DNA from: Candidatus Avelusimicrobium ruminicola
Lineage (GTDB): Bacteria > Elusimicrobiota > Elusimicrobia > Elusimicrobiales > Elusimicrobiaceae
DNA: 5,700 bases
Direction: 5' to 3'
Assembly: GCA_900319885.1 (NCBI GenBank)
Contig: ONQH01000069.1
Span: forward strand, 1-5,700
Below the pieces are notes generated by a model. It was not told the origin of the DNA. It searched no databases and was given only the letters and a program-made list of their open reading frames with translations. Positions 1 to 4,343 of this stretch are shown in pieces (the first letter of the stretch is position 1; every line of letters begins with the position of its first letter). A program made the position numbers and the translations under genes.

Positions 1-125
1 GCAAAAAAACAAAAAAAACGGCAGTGAAGGATTCCAAGAAAGGCACTAAAAAAATAGCCAAGAAGGTAAACCAGAAGAAGCCTTCCCCACGCAAAAAAGT
101 GGCCCAAAAATCCAAACGAAAGTAA
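1..125 (+). CDS. C-terminal tail of a Lys-rich basic protein (partial, 5' end outside window)
   Basis: Reading from base 3, an open frame gives 40 residues and stops with TAA at 123-125. Of these, 18 are Lys and 2 are Arg, with a single acidic residue. Lysines occur mostly in pairs, separated by Ala, Thr, Ser, Pro or Val, and there is one SPRK tetrapeptide. Such tails are seen on bacterial histone H1-like proteins, some HU variants, topoisomerase I and some RNA-binding or ribosome-associated proteins, where they bind nucleic acid without sequence specificity. The folded domain lies outside the window, so the family cannot be named. The frame is supported by its uninterrupted basic composition, although any A-rich stretch would favour Lys. 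No clear terminator follows before the promoter at 157. Confidence 0.6.
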   Translation, partial: KKTKKTAVKDSKKGTKKIAKKVNQKKPSPRKKVAQKSKRK

Positions 126-156
126 GTTGTTTGGGCTTTATTGACCGGTCTGTTTC

Positions 157-185
157 TTGACAAATCCCCCTTTGAACACTATACT
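157..185 (+). promoter_or_regulatory. Sigma70-type promoter for the secreted-protein operon
   Basis: TTGACA (157-162) and TATACT (180-185) are separated by exactly 17 bp: a perfect -35 box and a one-mismatch -10 box. Transcription should start near 192. This leaves a leader of about 20 nt before the ATG at 214 and makes the upstream in-frame ATG at 196 an unlikely start. Confidence 0.85.
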
Positions 186-200
186 ATTATAGAGGATGAA

Positions 201-206
201 AGGGGG
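201..206 (+). promoter_or_regulatory. Ribosome binding site that selects the ATG at 214
   Basis: AGGGGG lies 7 nt before the ATG at 214. The other candidate ATG at 196 is abutted directly by AGAGG with no spacer and sits only a few bases after the predicted transcription start. The start at 214 is therefore preferred. Confidence 0.75.
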
Positions 207-213
207 ATTTAAT

Positions 214-792
214 ATGAAGAGATATATTTTTCTAATCGTTTTATTTGTGGCTGTTCCCTTGGCGGCTTATCAAGCAGGCCCGGCGGGGCGTGCTAATTTT
301 GGATCAAATGCCTCACAGCAACCCGCCCAAAATGGCTACCGCACTTTCACAAATTATAATAACCGTAATTGGAACCAGGGAGTGCAAACGCAGCCTGTTC
401 AAACTTCCGTAGCGGGTTCCTCGGTAAAAGAGCTGGAGGCACTGCCCAAGACGGCTCCAGCAGGCAAGCAAGCGGCTCCTACGAAACCTTCCACGGGAGC
501 GGCTTCTTCTGCCATTAAAGTAAATCCAGTACAATGTGAAGGCGGAAAGTGCAAAGGAGACATCACGTTTTCCAAAAATTCAGACCCTGCCGCAGTTATG
601 CAGCAGGTACAAGACATGGCGCAAACGATGAAAGCCTTAACAGGACAGGCTTCTCAGGGGGCGCCATCGGCCCCTGCTGGTCAAGCCAACGCGGTTCCTA
701 CAATGCCTGCCGGTATGCCTGATTTATCCGCATTGATGGGGGGTGCTATGCCAACGACGCCAGCACCGACATCCACCCCGGTAAAGAAATAG
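214..792 (+). CDS. Small secreted Pro/Ala/Gln-rich protein with a CxxxxC motif, function unknown
   Basis: A 192-aa protein from the ATG at 214; an in-frame ATG at 196 would add six residues but lacks a properly spaced ribosome site. The N-terminus is a typical Sec signal peptide: K2 R3, then a hydrophobic run to about residue 16, with likely cleavage after A18 (LAA). No lipobox is present. The mature part is low complexity: an Asn/Gln/Gly-rich segment (residues 30-65), a Pro/Ala/Thr linker (76-100), then a more ordered piece with C108 and C113 (CEGGKC) followed by a probable amphipathic helix (125-143, Met/Gln-rich). A Pro/Ala/Met tail ends in KK. The two cysteines could form a disulphide in the periplasm. 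It is the first gene of a two-gene unit with the repeat protein 7 bp downstream. I do not recognise the family. A structural or surface-associated role is only an inference from composition. Confidence 0.8.
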   Translation: MKRYIFLIVLFVAVPLAAYQAGPAGRANFGSNASQQPAQNGYRTFTNYNNRNWNQGVQTQPVQTSVAGSSVKELEALPKTAPAGKQAAPTKPSTGAASSAIKVNPVQCEGGKCKGDITFSKNSDPAAVMQQVQDMAQTMKALTGQASQGAPSAPAGQANAVPTMPAGMPDLSALMGGAMPTTPAPTSTPVKK

Positions 793-795
793 GGA
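791..795 (+). promoter_or_regulatory. Ribosome binding site of the repeat protein
   Basis: AGGGA overlaps the last two bases of the upstream TAG stop and lies 4 nt before the ATG at 800. The arrangement suggests coupled translation of the two secreted proteins. Confidence 0.6.
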
Positions 796-799
796 TATT

Positions 800-1492
800 A
801 TGAAGACACATACTGTACCGGTTTTATTGGTAATGAGTGCGTTGGTCGTTAGTGCACAAGCAAGACCTAGTACCTCTACAGAGATGCGTCATCCTAGCAC
901 TTCTGTTACGGTAGTGCGTCCGTTTACGGCCGTGGAAACCACGCATGCGGTTACGTCTGTGGGCGTAGTAAAGCCGGCTACTCAGGTGCAGGTAATTCAT
1001 CCGCAAACCCAGGTAGGCGTCAATCATCCTACAACGCAAGTGGAACTCTTGCATCCGCAAACGCAAGTAAATGTAATACATCCCCAAACAACGGTGGAAG
1101 TGATTCATCCGCAGACAACGGTAGAAGTATTCCACCCTCAAACCGTAGACGTGACCACTAACGGCGCTACAGAAAATGGCTCCTCGTGGAAGGGCAGCGG
1201 ATTTTCTTCTAAAACGGCAACGTCTATGAGCAATTTTAAGCCCATGCAGGCAAAAGATTTATCTGCCAAGCCGCCCACGATGGAAAAAGCCGCTCCGTTA
1301 GGTGGGGGGGATGTAAAATTAGGAAATGATACAAACGTGACTGAAAAAGATAACGCCAACAAGTCCAGTTTGCTGGGGGCACAACAAAGTGCCCAAGATA
1401 TGGACGTAGATCCTAAACAAAACACTAAATTAGATGGCCTGGAGAAATTGCTGACAGACCGCGCAAAATTTAAGGAAAAGCAACAACAATAA
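800..1492 (+). CDS. Secreted protein with eleven tandem nonapeptide repeats (HPQTxVxVx type)
   Basis: A 230-aa protein with a clear signal peptide: K2, a hydrophobic core (residues 6-18) and an A19-Q20-A21 cleavage site. Immediately after the cut, residues 22-120 divide into eleven consecutive 9-residue units without gaps. The consensus is H-P-x-T-x-V-x-V-hydrophobic. The early units are degenerate (RPSTSTEMR, RPFTAVETT, HAVTSVGVV) and the later ones nearly uniform (HPQTQVNVI, HPQTTVEVI, HPQTTVEVF). Alternating Val/polar positions suggest short beta strands joined by His-Pro turns, perhaps a small beta-solenoid or extended fibre; the periodic His could bind metal. These are inferences. The remainder (121-230) is Ser/Lys/Asn/Asp-rich and probably disordered, ending in a charged helix (LDGLEKLLTDRAKFKEKQQQ). 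It is translated from the same transcript as the upstream secreted protein and followed by a terminator. I do not recognise a named family. Confidence 0.85.
   Translation: MKTHTVPVLLVMSALVVSAQARPSTSTEMRHPSTSVTVVRPFTAVETTHAVTSVGVVKPATQVQVIHPQTQVGVNHPTTQVELLHPQTQVNVIHPQTTVEVIHPQTTVEVFHPQTVDVTTNGATENGSSWKGSGFSSKTATSMSNFKPMQAKDLSAKPPTMEKAAPLGGGDVKLGNDTNVTEKDNANKSSLLGAQQSAQDMDVDPKQNTKLDGLEKLLTDRAKFKEKQQQ
863..1159 (+). repeat. Eleven tandem 27-bp coding repeats
   Basis: These are the DNA units encoding the nonapeptides, with an exact 27-bp period and no indels. Adjacent late units, such as those starting at 1052, 1079, 1106 and 1133, differ mainly at third positions (CATCCGCAAAC, CATCCCCAAAC, CATCCGCAGAC). 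The repeats are therefore old and kept at protein level rather than freshly duplicated. The period also holds the opposite strand open, which produces a spurious repeat-bearing antisense frame. Confidence 0.9.
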
Positions 1493-1516
1493 ACGGTTTA
1501 GTTCATTTGTGAGAAG

Positions 1517-1551
1517 GGGGGAGAAAAATGACGTTTCTCCCCCTTAATTTT
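1517..1551 (+). terminator. Intrinsic terminator of the secreted-protein operon
   Basis: A perfect 10-bp stem is formed by GGGGGAGAAA (1517-1526) and TTTCTCCCCC (1534-1543), with a 7-nt loop. The T-rich run TTAATTTT follows. It lies 24 bp after the stop codon of the repeat protein. Confidence 0.75.
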
Positions 1552-1607
1552 GGCGAATTTTCCCCCTCTAACGTCTTTAGAAAATAGTTTGGTCTCCTCC
1601 CCCAGGC

Positions 1608-1676
1608 CCGGCTAATAGTGTGGCAAAATGTATGTGGTAAAAGGATAAATACGCCCCCTACAAGCCTATAAGCCGG
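1608..1676. repeat. Long-range inverted repeat, possible structured RNA stem
   Basis: CCGGCTAATAG (1608-1618) and CTATAAGCCGG (1666-1676) are complementary at 10 of 11 positions, with one A-A mismatch, and enclose 47 nt. The arms are GC-rich in an AT-rich setting. It could be the base stem of a small RNA or a recombination site, but I recognise no known RNA family in it. Confidence 0.5.
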
Positions 1677-1705
1677 ATGACTACACATGATTTTCTAACT
1701 CCTTA

Positions 1706-1722
1706 TGTGGGTATTTCCCACA
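1706..1722. repeat. Hairpin in gene-free block
   Basis: TGTGGG (1706-1711) and CCCACA (1717-1722) form a perfect 6-bp stem around a TATTT loop. It is the first of a row of hairpins that runs to about 1860. No strong T-tract follows on either strand, so it is not called as a terminator. Confidence 0.45.
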
Positions 1723-1741
1723 ACTCTATTTTGATTGGTCA

Positions 1742-1838
1742 CATATCCTAATACCCCTAAATTCGTTTTAGGGCAGCTGTCCTAAACGCGATTTCAATTT
1801 GACCCATATCCTAATACCCTTAAATTCGTTTTAGGGCA
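1742..1838. repeat. Two 34-bp direct repeats, 63-bp period
   Basis: The copies at 1742-1775 and 1805-1838 match at 33 of 34 positions (C to T at 1757/1820). Each carries a hairpin with a TTCG-containing loop: CCCTAAA (1755-1761) with TTTAGGG (1767-1773) in the first, and CCCTTAAA (1817-1824) with TTTTAGGG (1829-1836, one mismatch) in the second. In the first copy, the right arm can instead pair downstream: CGTTTTAGG (1764-1772) with CCTAAACG (1781-1788, one bulged T), around an eight-base loop containing CAGCTG. The two folds exclude each other. The function is unknown. Confidence 0.8.
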
Positions 1839-1859
1839 TTTTAGTAAAATCAAAAATGC
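1836..1859. repeat. Inverted repeat at the end of the hairpin cluster
   Basis: GCATTTT (1836-1842) pairs with AAAATGC (1853-1859). Nested within it, 1838-1850 is a 13-bp palindrome ATTTTAGTAAAAT with a single central unpaired base. It directly follows the second 34-bp repeat. Confidence 0.5.
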
Positions 1860-2323
1860 ATCTAATTTTGATATTATATGTTTATAACTATAGATGCAAA
1901 AATTAAATCAATTTTATAATAGACAGATTAGTATATCTGAGTATTTTACAAATCAAAATATAGTGCGTTTTTATAATAGTTCTGCCGTGCTATTAAAAAA
2001 TATCTTATAAATAATATAAGTTTATATATAAAAATGCTTATAAAATAATATAAAAATAGAAAAATATAATATTGATTATAGTTTAGGAAAATGAACTTTT
2101 AAATATATAAAAGTTAACATAATATATATTCTCATTAGTTAAATACATAAAGACAAATACTCCCCTCTTCTGTAAAAATCAAAGTAAAAATGCAAAATTG
2201 TAATTTTGTTATGATGGTTTGCTGATAAGTTATGAAAATTCGGGTCAAAATATATGCAAAAATATAAAAAACACGGTAAAAATAAAAAGTATTAAATTTT
2301 AAGTATTTTTCATTTTATATAGA

Positions 2324-2350
2324 AGGGGGCAAAAAACTTATCTCCCCCCT
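2324..2350 (-). terminator. Possible terminator overlapping the stop codon of the winged-helix gene
   Basis: On the minus strand AGGGGG (2350-2345) can pair with CCCCCT (2329-2324) around a 15-nt loop, followed by TTCTATATAAAA. The stem is short, the loop long and the T-tract broken, so termination is plausible but weak. It is one of two copies of a similar hairpin element; the other is the terminator at 1517-1551. Confidence 0.35.
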
Positions 2351-2879
2351 AGTTTTGGCGGATTTTTTCAGCTAGCATGTAGGCCTTTGCAAAGCCGCTG
2401 TCACTTAGTTTGTAAGTGCGGCTGCGTTTGCTTCCTTGAGCGGATAAATAACCGGCCTGCATAGCGGGCGCTAATAGCCGGTCTAGCCGCATCCCCTCTA
2501 TGTGATTGGCCTTGAGCGATTTAGCAAGTTCTAGTGCGCTATATTCCTCCTTTTGAAGTAATATACGCGCTGCGGCTATTAGCAATAAGGTAATATCGGT
2601 TGTAGGAAGTTTATGCTTGTTTCTCATGATTAGCGTATCTGCATCTTGTTTAAAGATCATCTCCCACAGATATTGTTCTGTGTGCTGGGGTGCGTTGTTG
2701 CCCGGATTGATACCGGAACCGGACCCGGACTGTAAAGACGTGTTCTGGGTATTACCAATCAGTTGTAGAAAATAGTTGCGCTGAGATTCTATAAATTCGC
2801 GCGGTCCTTCTGCTTCAAATTCTTCCCCTTTGGGCAGGCGAAATCTTATTTTTAATGTGGGTTCGGTTGGATTGTTCAT
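2349..2879 (-). CDS. Putative winged-helix DNA-binding protein, 176 aa
   Basis: The protein starts at the ATG complementary to 2877-2879 and ends in TAG at 2351-2349. It has three parts. Residues 8-42 form a small N-terminal module (KIRFRLPKGEEFEAEGPREF, then a helix to LIG): two beta strands plus a helix. Residues 43-68 are a Gly/Ser/Asn/Pro linker. Residues 69-176 are mostly helical. Within the last part, residues 112-166 read as a winged helix: YSALELAKSLK, a candidate recognition helix (HIEGMRLDRLLAPAMQAGYL), and a basic wing strand pair (SKRSRTYKLSDSGFAKA). This suggests a transcription regulator or a replication/partition accessory protein; sequence alone cannot separate these. No Shine-Dalgarno sequence precedes the start. 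The leader is about 56 nt and contains a palindrome, and the promoter lies among repeated GACAT motifs, so autoregulation is plausible. The gene stands alone, with no operon partner in the window. Confidence 0.75.
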   Translation of the reverse strand: MNNPTEPTLKIRFRLPKGEEFEAEGPREFIESQRNYFLQLIGNTQNTSLQSGSGSGINPGNNAPQHTEQYLWEMIFKQDADTLIMRNKHKLPTTDITLLLIAAARILLQKEEYSALELAKSLKANHIEGMRLDRLLAPAMQAGYLSAQGSKRSRTYKLSDSGFAKAYMLAEKIRQN

Positions 2880-2893
2880 AAATATTTATAACG

Positions 2894-2940
2894 TGTATAT
2901 TTTTTAGGTTTTCCACCGGGGTTATCCCCCGGAATATACA
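2894..2940. repeat. Nested palindrome in the leader of the winged-helix gene
   Basis: The outer arms TGTATATT (2894-2901) and AATATACA (2933-2940) are perfectly complementary, as are the inner arms CCGGGG (2916-2921) and CCCCGG (2927-2932) around a TTATC loop. The right-hand arms are contiguous, while the left-hand arms are split by 14 nt. It covers the expected transcription start and most of the leader of the minus-strand gene, so it could act as an operator or as a leader RNA fold. Confidence 0.7.
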
Positions 2941-2941
2941 T

Positions 2942-2970
2942 ATAATACTTATTTTTTTATTTTATGTCAA
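2942..2970 (-). promoter_or_regulatory. Sigma70-type promoter of the winged-helix gene
   Basis: Read on the minus strand, TTGACA (2970-2965) and TATTAT (2947-2942) are 17 bp apart: a perfect -35 box and a one-mismatch -10 box. The start of transcription would be near 2935, inside the nested palindrome. The -35 box is itself part of one of the GACATAAAAT repeats. Confidence 0.75.
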
Positions 2971-3055
2971 TAAATATGTATTTTATGTCTATTATATGTC
3001 AAAAACTGTGAATAACCTTGTTTTTACGACGATAAATAAGCAAAACGGATGTCAA
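2959..3055 (-). repeat. GACAT direct repeats (iteron/operator-like)
   Basis: On the minus strand GACATAAAAT occurs at 2968-2959 and 2989-2980, and the one-mismatch form GACATATAAT at 3000-2991. The core TTGACAT recurs at 3055-3049. The first three copies are 21 and 11 bp apart, close to whole helical turns, so bound proteins would lie on one DNA face. The first copy overlaps the -35 box, as expected for an autorepressor site or an iteron. The DNA is AT-rich, so some recurrence may be chance. Confidence 0.5.
3007..3015 (-). promoter_or_regulatory. DnaA-box match TTATTCACA
   Basis: The minus strand reads TTATTCACA, a full match to the TTATNCACA consensus, 7 bp upstream of the outermost GACATATAAT repeat. 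It is the only full match I found in the window. A lone box can occur by chance or serve in DnaA-dependent regulation. Confidence 0.35.
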
Positions 3056-3287
3056 AATGTAAGTACAAAACTTAGATTTTAATGCAAAATAAAGTGCAAA
3101 AATGCAAACTAGAAGGACAGTTAGAAACGGGCTGGTTTCGGTATCTAAAAATCGCTCCGTTTTTTTGCTTGGAGTGGCTGTGGCGTTTGAAAAGCAACTT
3201 TGCAAAATTGCTCCTAAATTTACGTGGGGGATTTTGCCAAAAGTATATCTTTCCCAGCCCGTTCTTATAAAATTGTAAAATAATTTC
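3056..3287. other. Non-coding stretch upstream of mutY, with no clear mutY promoter
   Basis: This stretch holds open frames on both strands, but they lack ribosome sites and recognisable content. The 5' part repeats TGCAAA (3083, 3095, 3103). A symmetric inverted-repeat element fills 3124-3265. No correctly spaced -35/-10 pair was found for mutY. TTGCCA at 3234 and TATAAA at 3266 are about 26 bp apart, too far for one promoter. Confidence 0.5.
3124..3265. repeat. Possible MITE-like element with imperfect terminal inverted repeats
   Basis: ACGGGCTGG (3127-3135) is perfectly inverted as CCAGCCCGT (3254-3262), and the match extends weakly outward to GAAACGGGCTGG and CCAGCCCGTTCT. A TA dinucleotide lies just outside each end (3122-3123 and 3266-3267), as for IS630/mariner-type insertions. 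Inside, 3193-3212 is a 20-bp near-palindrome (AGCAA...TTGCT). There is no coding capacity. The short length of the ends makes this tentative. Confidence 0.35.
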
Positions 3288-4301
3288 ATGAAGACTTTTT
3301 CCCCTACCTTGCTTTCTTGGTATCATCAGCACAAGCGTGATTTGCCTTGGCGTCATACTAAAAACCCTTATAAAATTTGGTTGTGTGAGATCATCATGCA
3401 GCAAACCCGCATTGTCCAGGGGCTGGCCTACTATAATAGATTTGTGGAAACTTTCCCCTCCCCCCTTTCCTTGGCGCGCGCCAGCGAGGACCAGGTTTTA
3501 AGACTTTGGCAAGGGTTAGGGTATTATTCTCGGGCGCGTAATTTGCATGCGGCAGCCAAAAGTATGAACGGGAAATTCCCCGCCACCTATGAAGGAGTAC
3601 GTGCACTGAAGGGCGTGGGCGACTATACAGCCGCCGCTATTTGTTCTATTGCCTATAATATGCCTTATGCGGTGGTAGATGGTAACGTGTATCGGGTTCT
3701 TTCCCGTGTGTTTGATATTCACACGCCGATTGATAGTTCCGAAGGGAAAAAACAATTTACCGCACTTGCCCAGCAATTACTAGATAAGCGTAACCCGGGG
3801 GATTTTAACCAGGCCATGATGGACTTTGGGGCCCTTATTTGTACCCCCCAATCTCCGCAGTGTGCGCAGTGCCCGTTACGCACCCACTGCCAGGCTTTTG
3901 AGAAAAAAATCCAAGCACAACTACCCATCAAGGGGCTAAAGACCAAGGTAACTACGCGCTACTTCCATTATATATATGTAGAACAAGGGAAATATACGTG
4001 GATAGCCAAACGCGGGGCCGGGGATATATGGCAAAATTTGTATGAAGTGCCCTTGCTTGAAGGAAAAAATGAAAATTTACCCGTTAAGCATGTGCCTGCG
4101 TGGTTTGGAACAGCCAAATTGGTGCCGATAGGTAAACCGGTTAAACACGTTCTTTCGCATCAAATTATCTATGCTTATATATATAAGGTAAAGGTACCGC
4201 TTACCCGTAAAGTACCTAATGAGTTTAAGAAGATTCCTGCTGATTCATTATCACAATATGCTGTTTCTCGCCTGATGCAAAAATTGTTGGAACAAATATA
4301 A
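3288..4301 (+). CDS. mutY: A/G-specific adenine DNA glycosylase MutY
   Basis: The enzyme removes adenine mispaired with 8-oxoguanine, starting base-excision repair that prevents G:C to T:A changes. The 337-aa protein has the whole family layout. The HhH-GPD glycosylase domain covers residues 20-200, with catalytic E34 in CEIIMQQT, the helix-hairpin-helix LKGVGDYTAAAI (107-118) and catalytic D131 in VVDGNVYRVLSR. A [4Fe-4S] loop follows with C185, C192, C195 and C201 (spacing 6-2-5). A NUDIX-like C-terminal domain (about 224-335) reads the 8-oxoG strand. In its recognition loop, the F-S-H known from Geobacillus MutY appears as L289-S290-H291. The start at 3288 places the catalytic Glu at the usual distance from the N-terminus; no Shine-Dalgarno sequence is visible before it. 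The gene is monocistronic and converges on ldh with a shared terminator. E34, D131 and the cluster cysteines are all intact, so it should be active. Confidence 0.95.
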   Translation: MKTFSPTLLSWYHQHKRDLPWRHTKNPYKIWLCEIIMQQTRIVQGLAYYNRFVETFPSPLSLARASEDQVLRLWQGLGYYSRARNLHAAAKSMNGKFPATYEGVRALKGVGDYTAAAICSIAYNMPYAVVDGNVYRVLSRVFDIHTPIDSSEGKKQFTALAQQLLDKRNPGDFNQAMMDFGALICTPQSPQCAQCPLRTHCQAFEKKIQAQLPIKGLKTKVTTRYFHYIYVEQGKYTWIAKRGAGDIWQNLYEVPLLEGKNENLPVKHVPAWFGTAKLVPIGKPVKHVLSHQIIYAYIYKVKVPLTRKVPNEFKKIPADSLSQYAVSRLMQKLLEQI

Positions 4302-4328
4302 AAAACTCCGCTTTCAAGCGGAGTTTTT
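4301..4328. terminator. Bidirectional intrinsic terminator between mutY and ldh
   Basis: AAAAACTCCGC (4301-4311) and GCGGAGTTTTT (4318-4328) form a perfect 11-bp stem around TTTCAA. The T-run on one strand and the A-run on the other give a U-tract in both directions. It starts at the last base of the mutY stop codon and lies 16 bp past the end of ldh, so it should serve both convergent genes. Confidence 0.92.
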
Positions 4329-4343
4329 GGGGTATAGAAAAGT

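Larger units (their letters stand above)
1552..2320. other. Gene-free block, strongly AT-rich from about 1850
   Basis: No credible coding frame was found on either strand. From 1552 to about 1850 the base composition is mixed and the DNA holds several inverted repeats and two 34-bp direct repeats, listed separately. From about 1850 to 2320 it is almost entirely A/T, with short recurring strings such as AATAATATAA and TGCAAAA (for example at 1895, 2191 and 2255). It has many chance -10-like hexamers but no paired -35 box that I would call. It lies between the end of the secreted-protein operon (+) and the end of the winged-helix gene (-), a convergent intergenic position where so long a spacer is unusual. 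Confidence 0.7.

Noticed and set aside
824..1141. Antisense open frame with Arg/His/Tyr-rich repeats
   Set aside because: It is an artefact of the exact 27-bp period of the repeat gene on the other strand, with no ribosome site or independent signal.
1503..1688. Small minus-strand frame covering the operon terminator
   Set aside because: It runs through the terminator hairpin and the inverted repeat in a frame different from the KIRQN-stop remnant, and has no recognisable content.
1565..1700. Integron attC site
   Set aside because: An imperfect inverted repeat is present, but the R'/R'' core sequences (RYYYAAC and GTTRRRY) are not at the ends, and no integrase is nearby.
1742..1838. CRISPR array (34-bp repeats, 29-bp spacer)
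   Set aside because: There are only two units, no cas genes, the repeat lacks typical ends, and the second copy's flank partly resembles the first's. A tandem duplication or hairpin repeat fits better.
2880..3060. Chromosomal oriC
   Set aside because: Only one full DnaA-box match was found, and dnaA, dnaN, rpmH and similar neighbours are absent. Kept only as a speculative replicon-like finding.
3234..3271. mutY promoter from TTGCCA and TATAAA
   Set aside because: The spacing is about 26 bp, far outside the usable range, and no better pair was found.
2999..3404. Two minus-strand open frames (one with a hydrophobic stretch) upstream of and into mutY
   Set aside because: They overlap each other, the mutY start, the GACAT repeats and the inverted repeats. 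They have no ribosome sites, and their composition looks like translated non-coding DNA.
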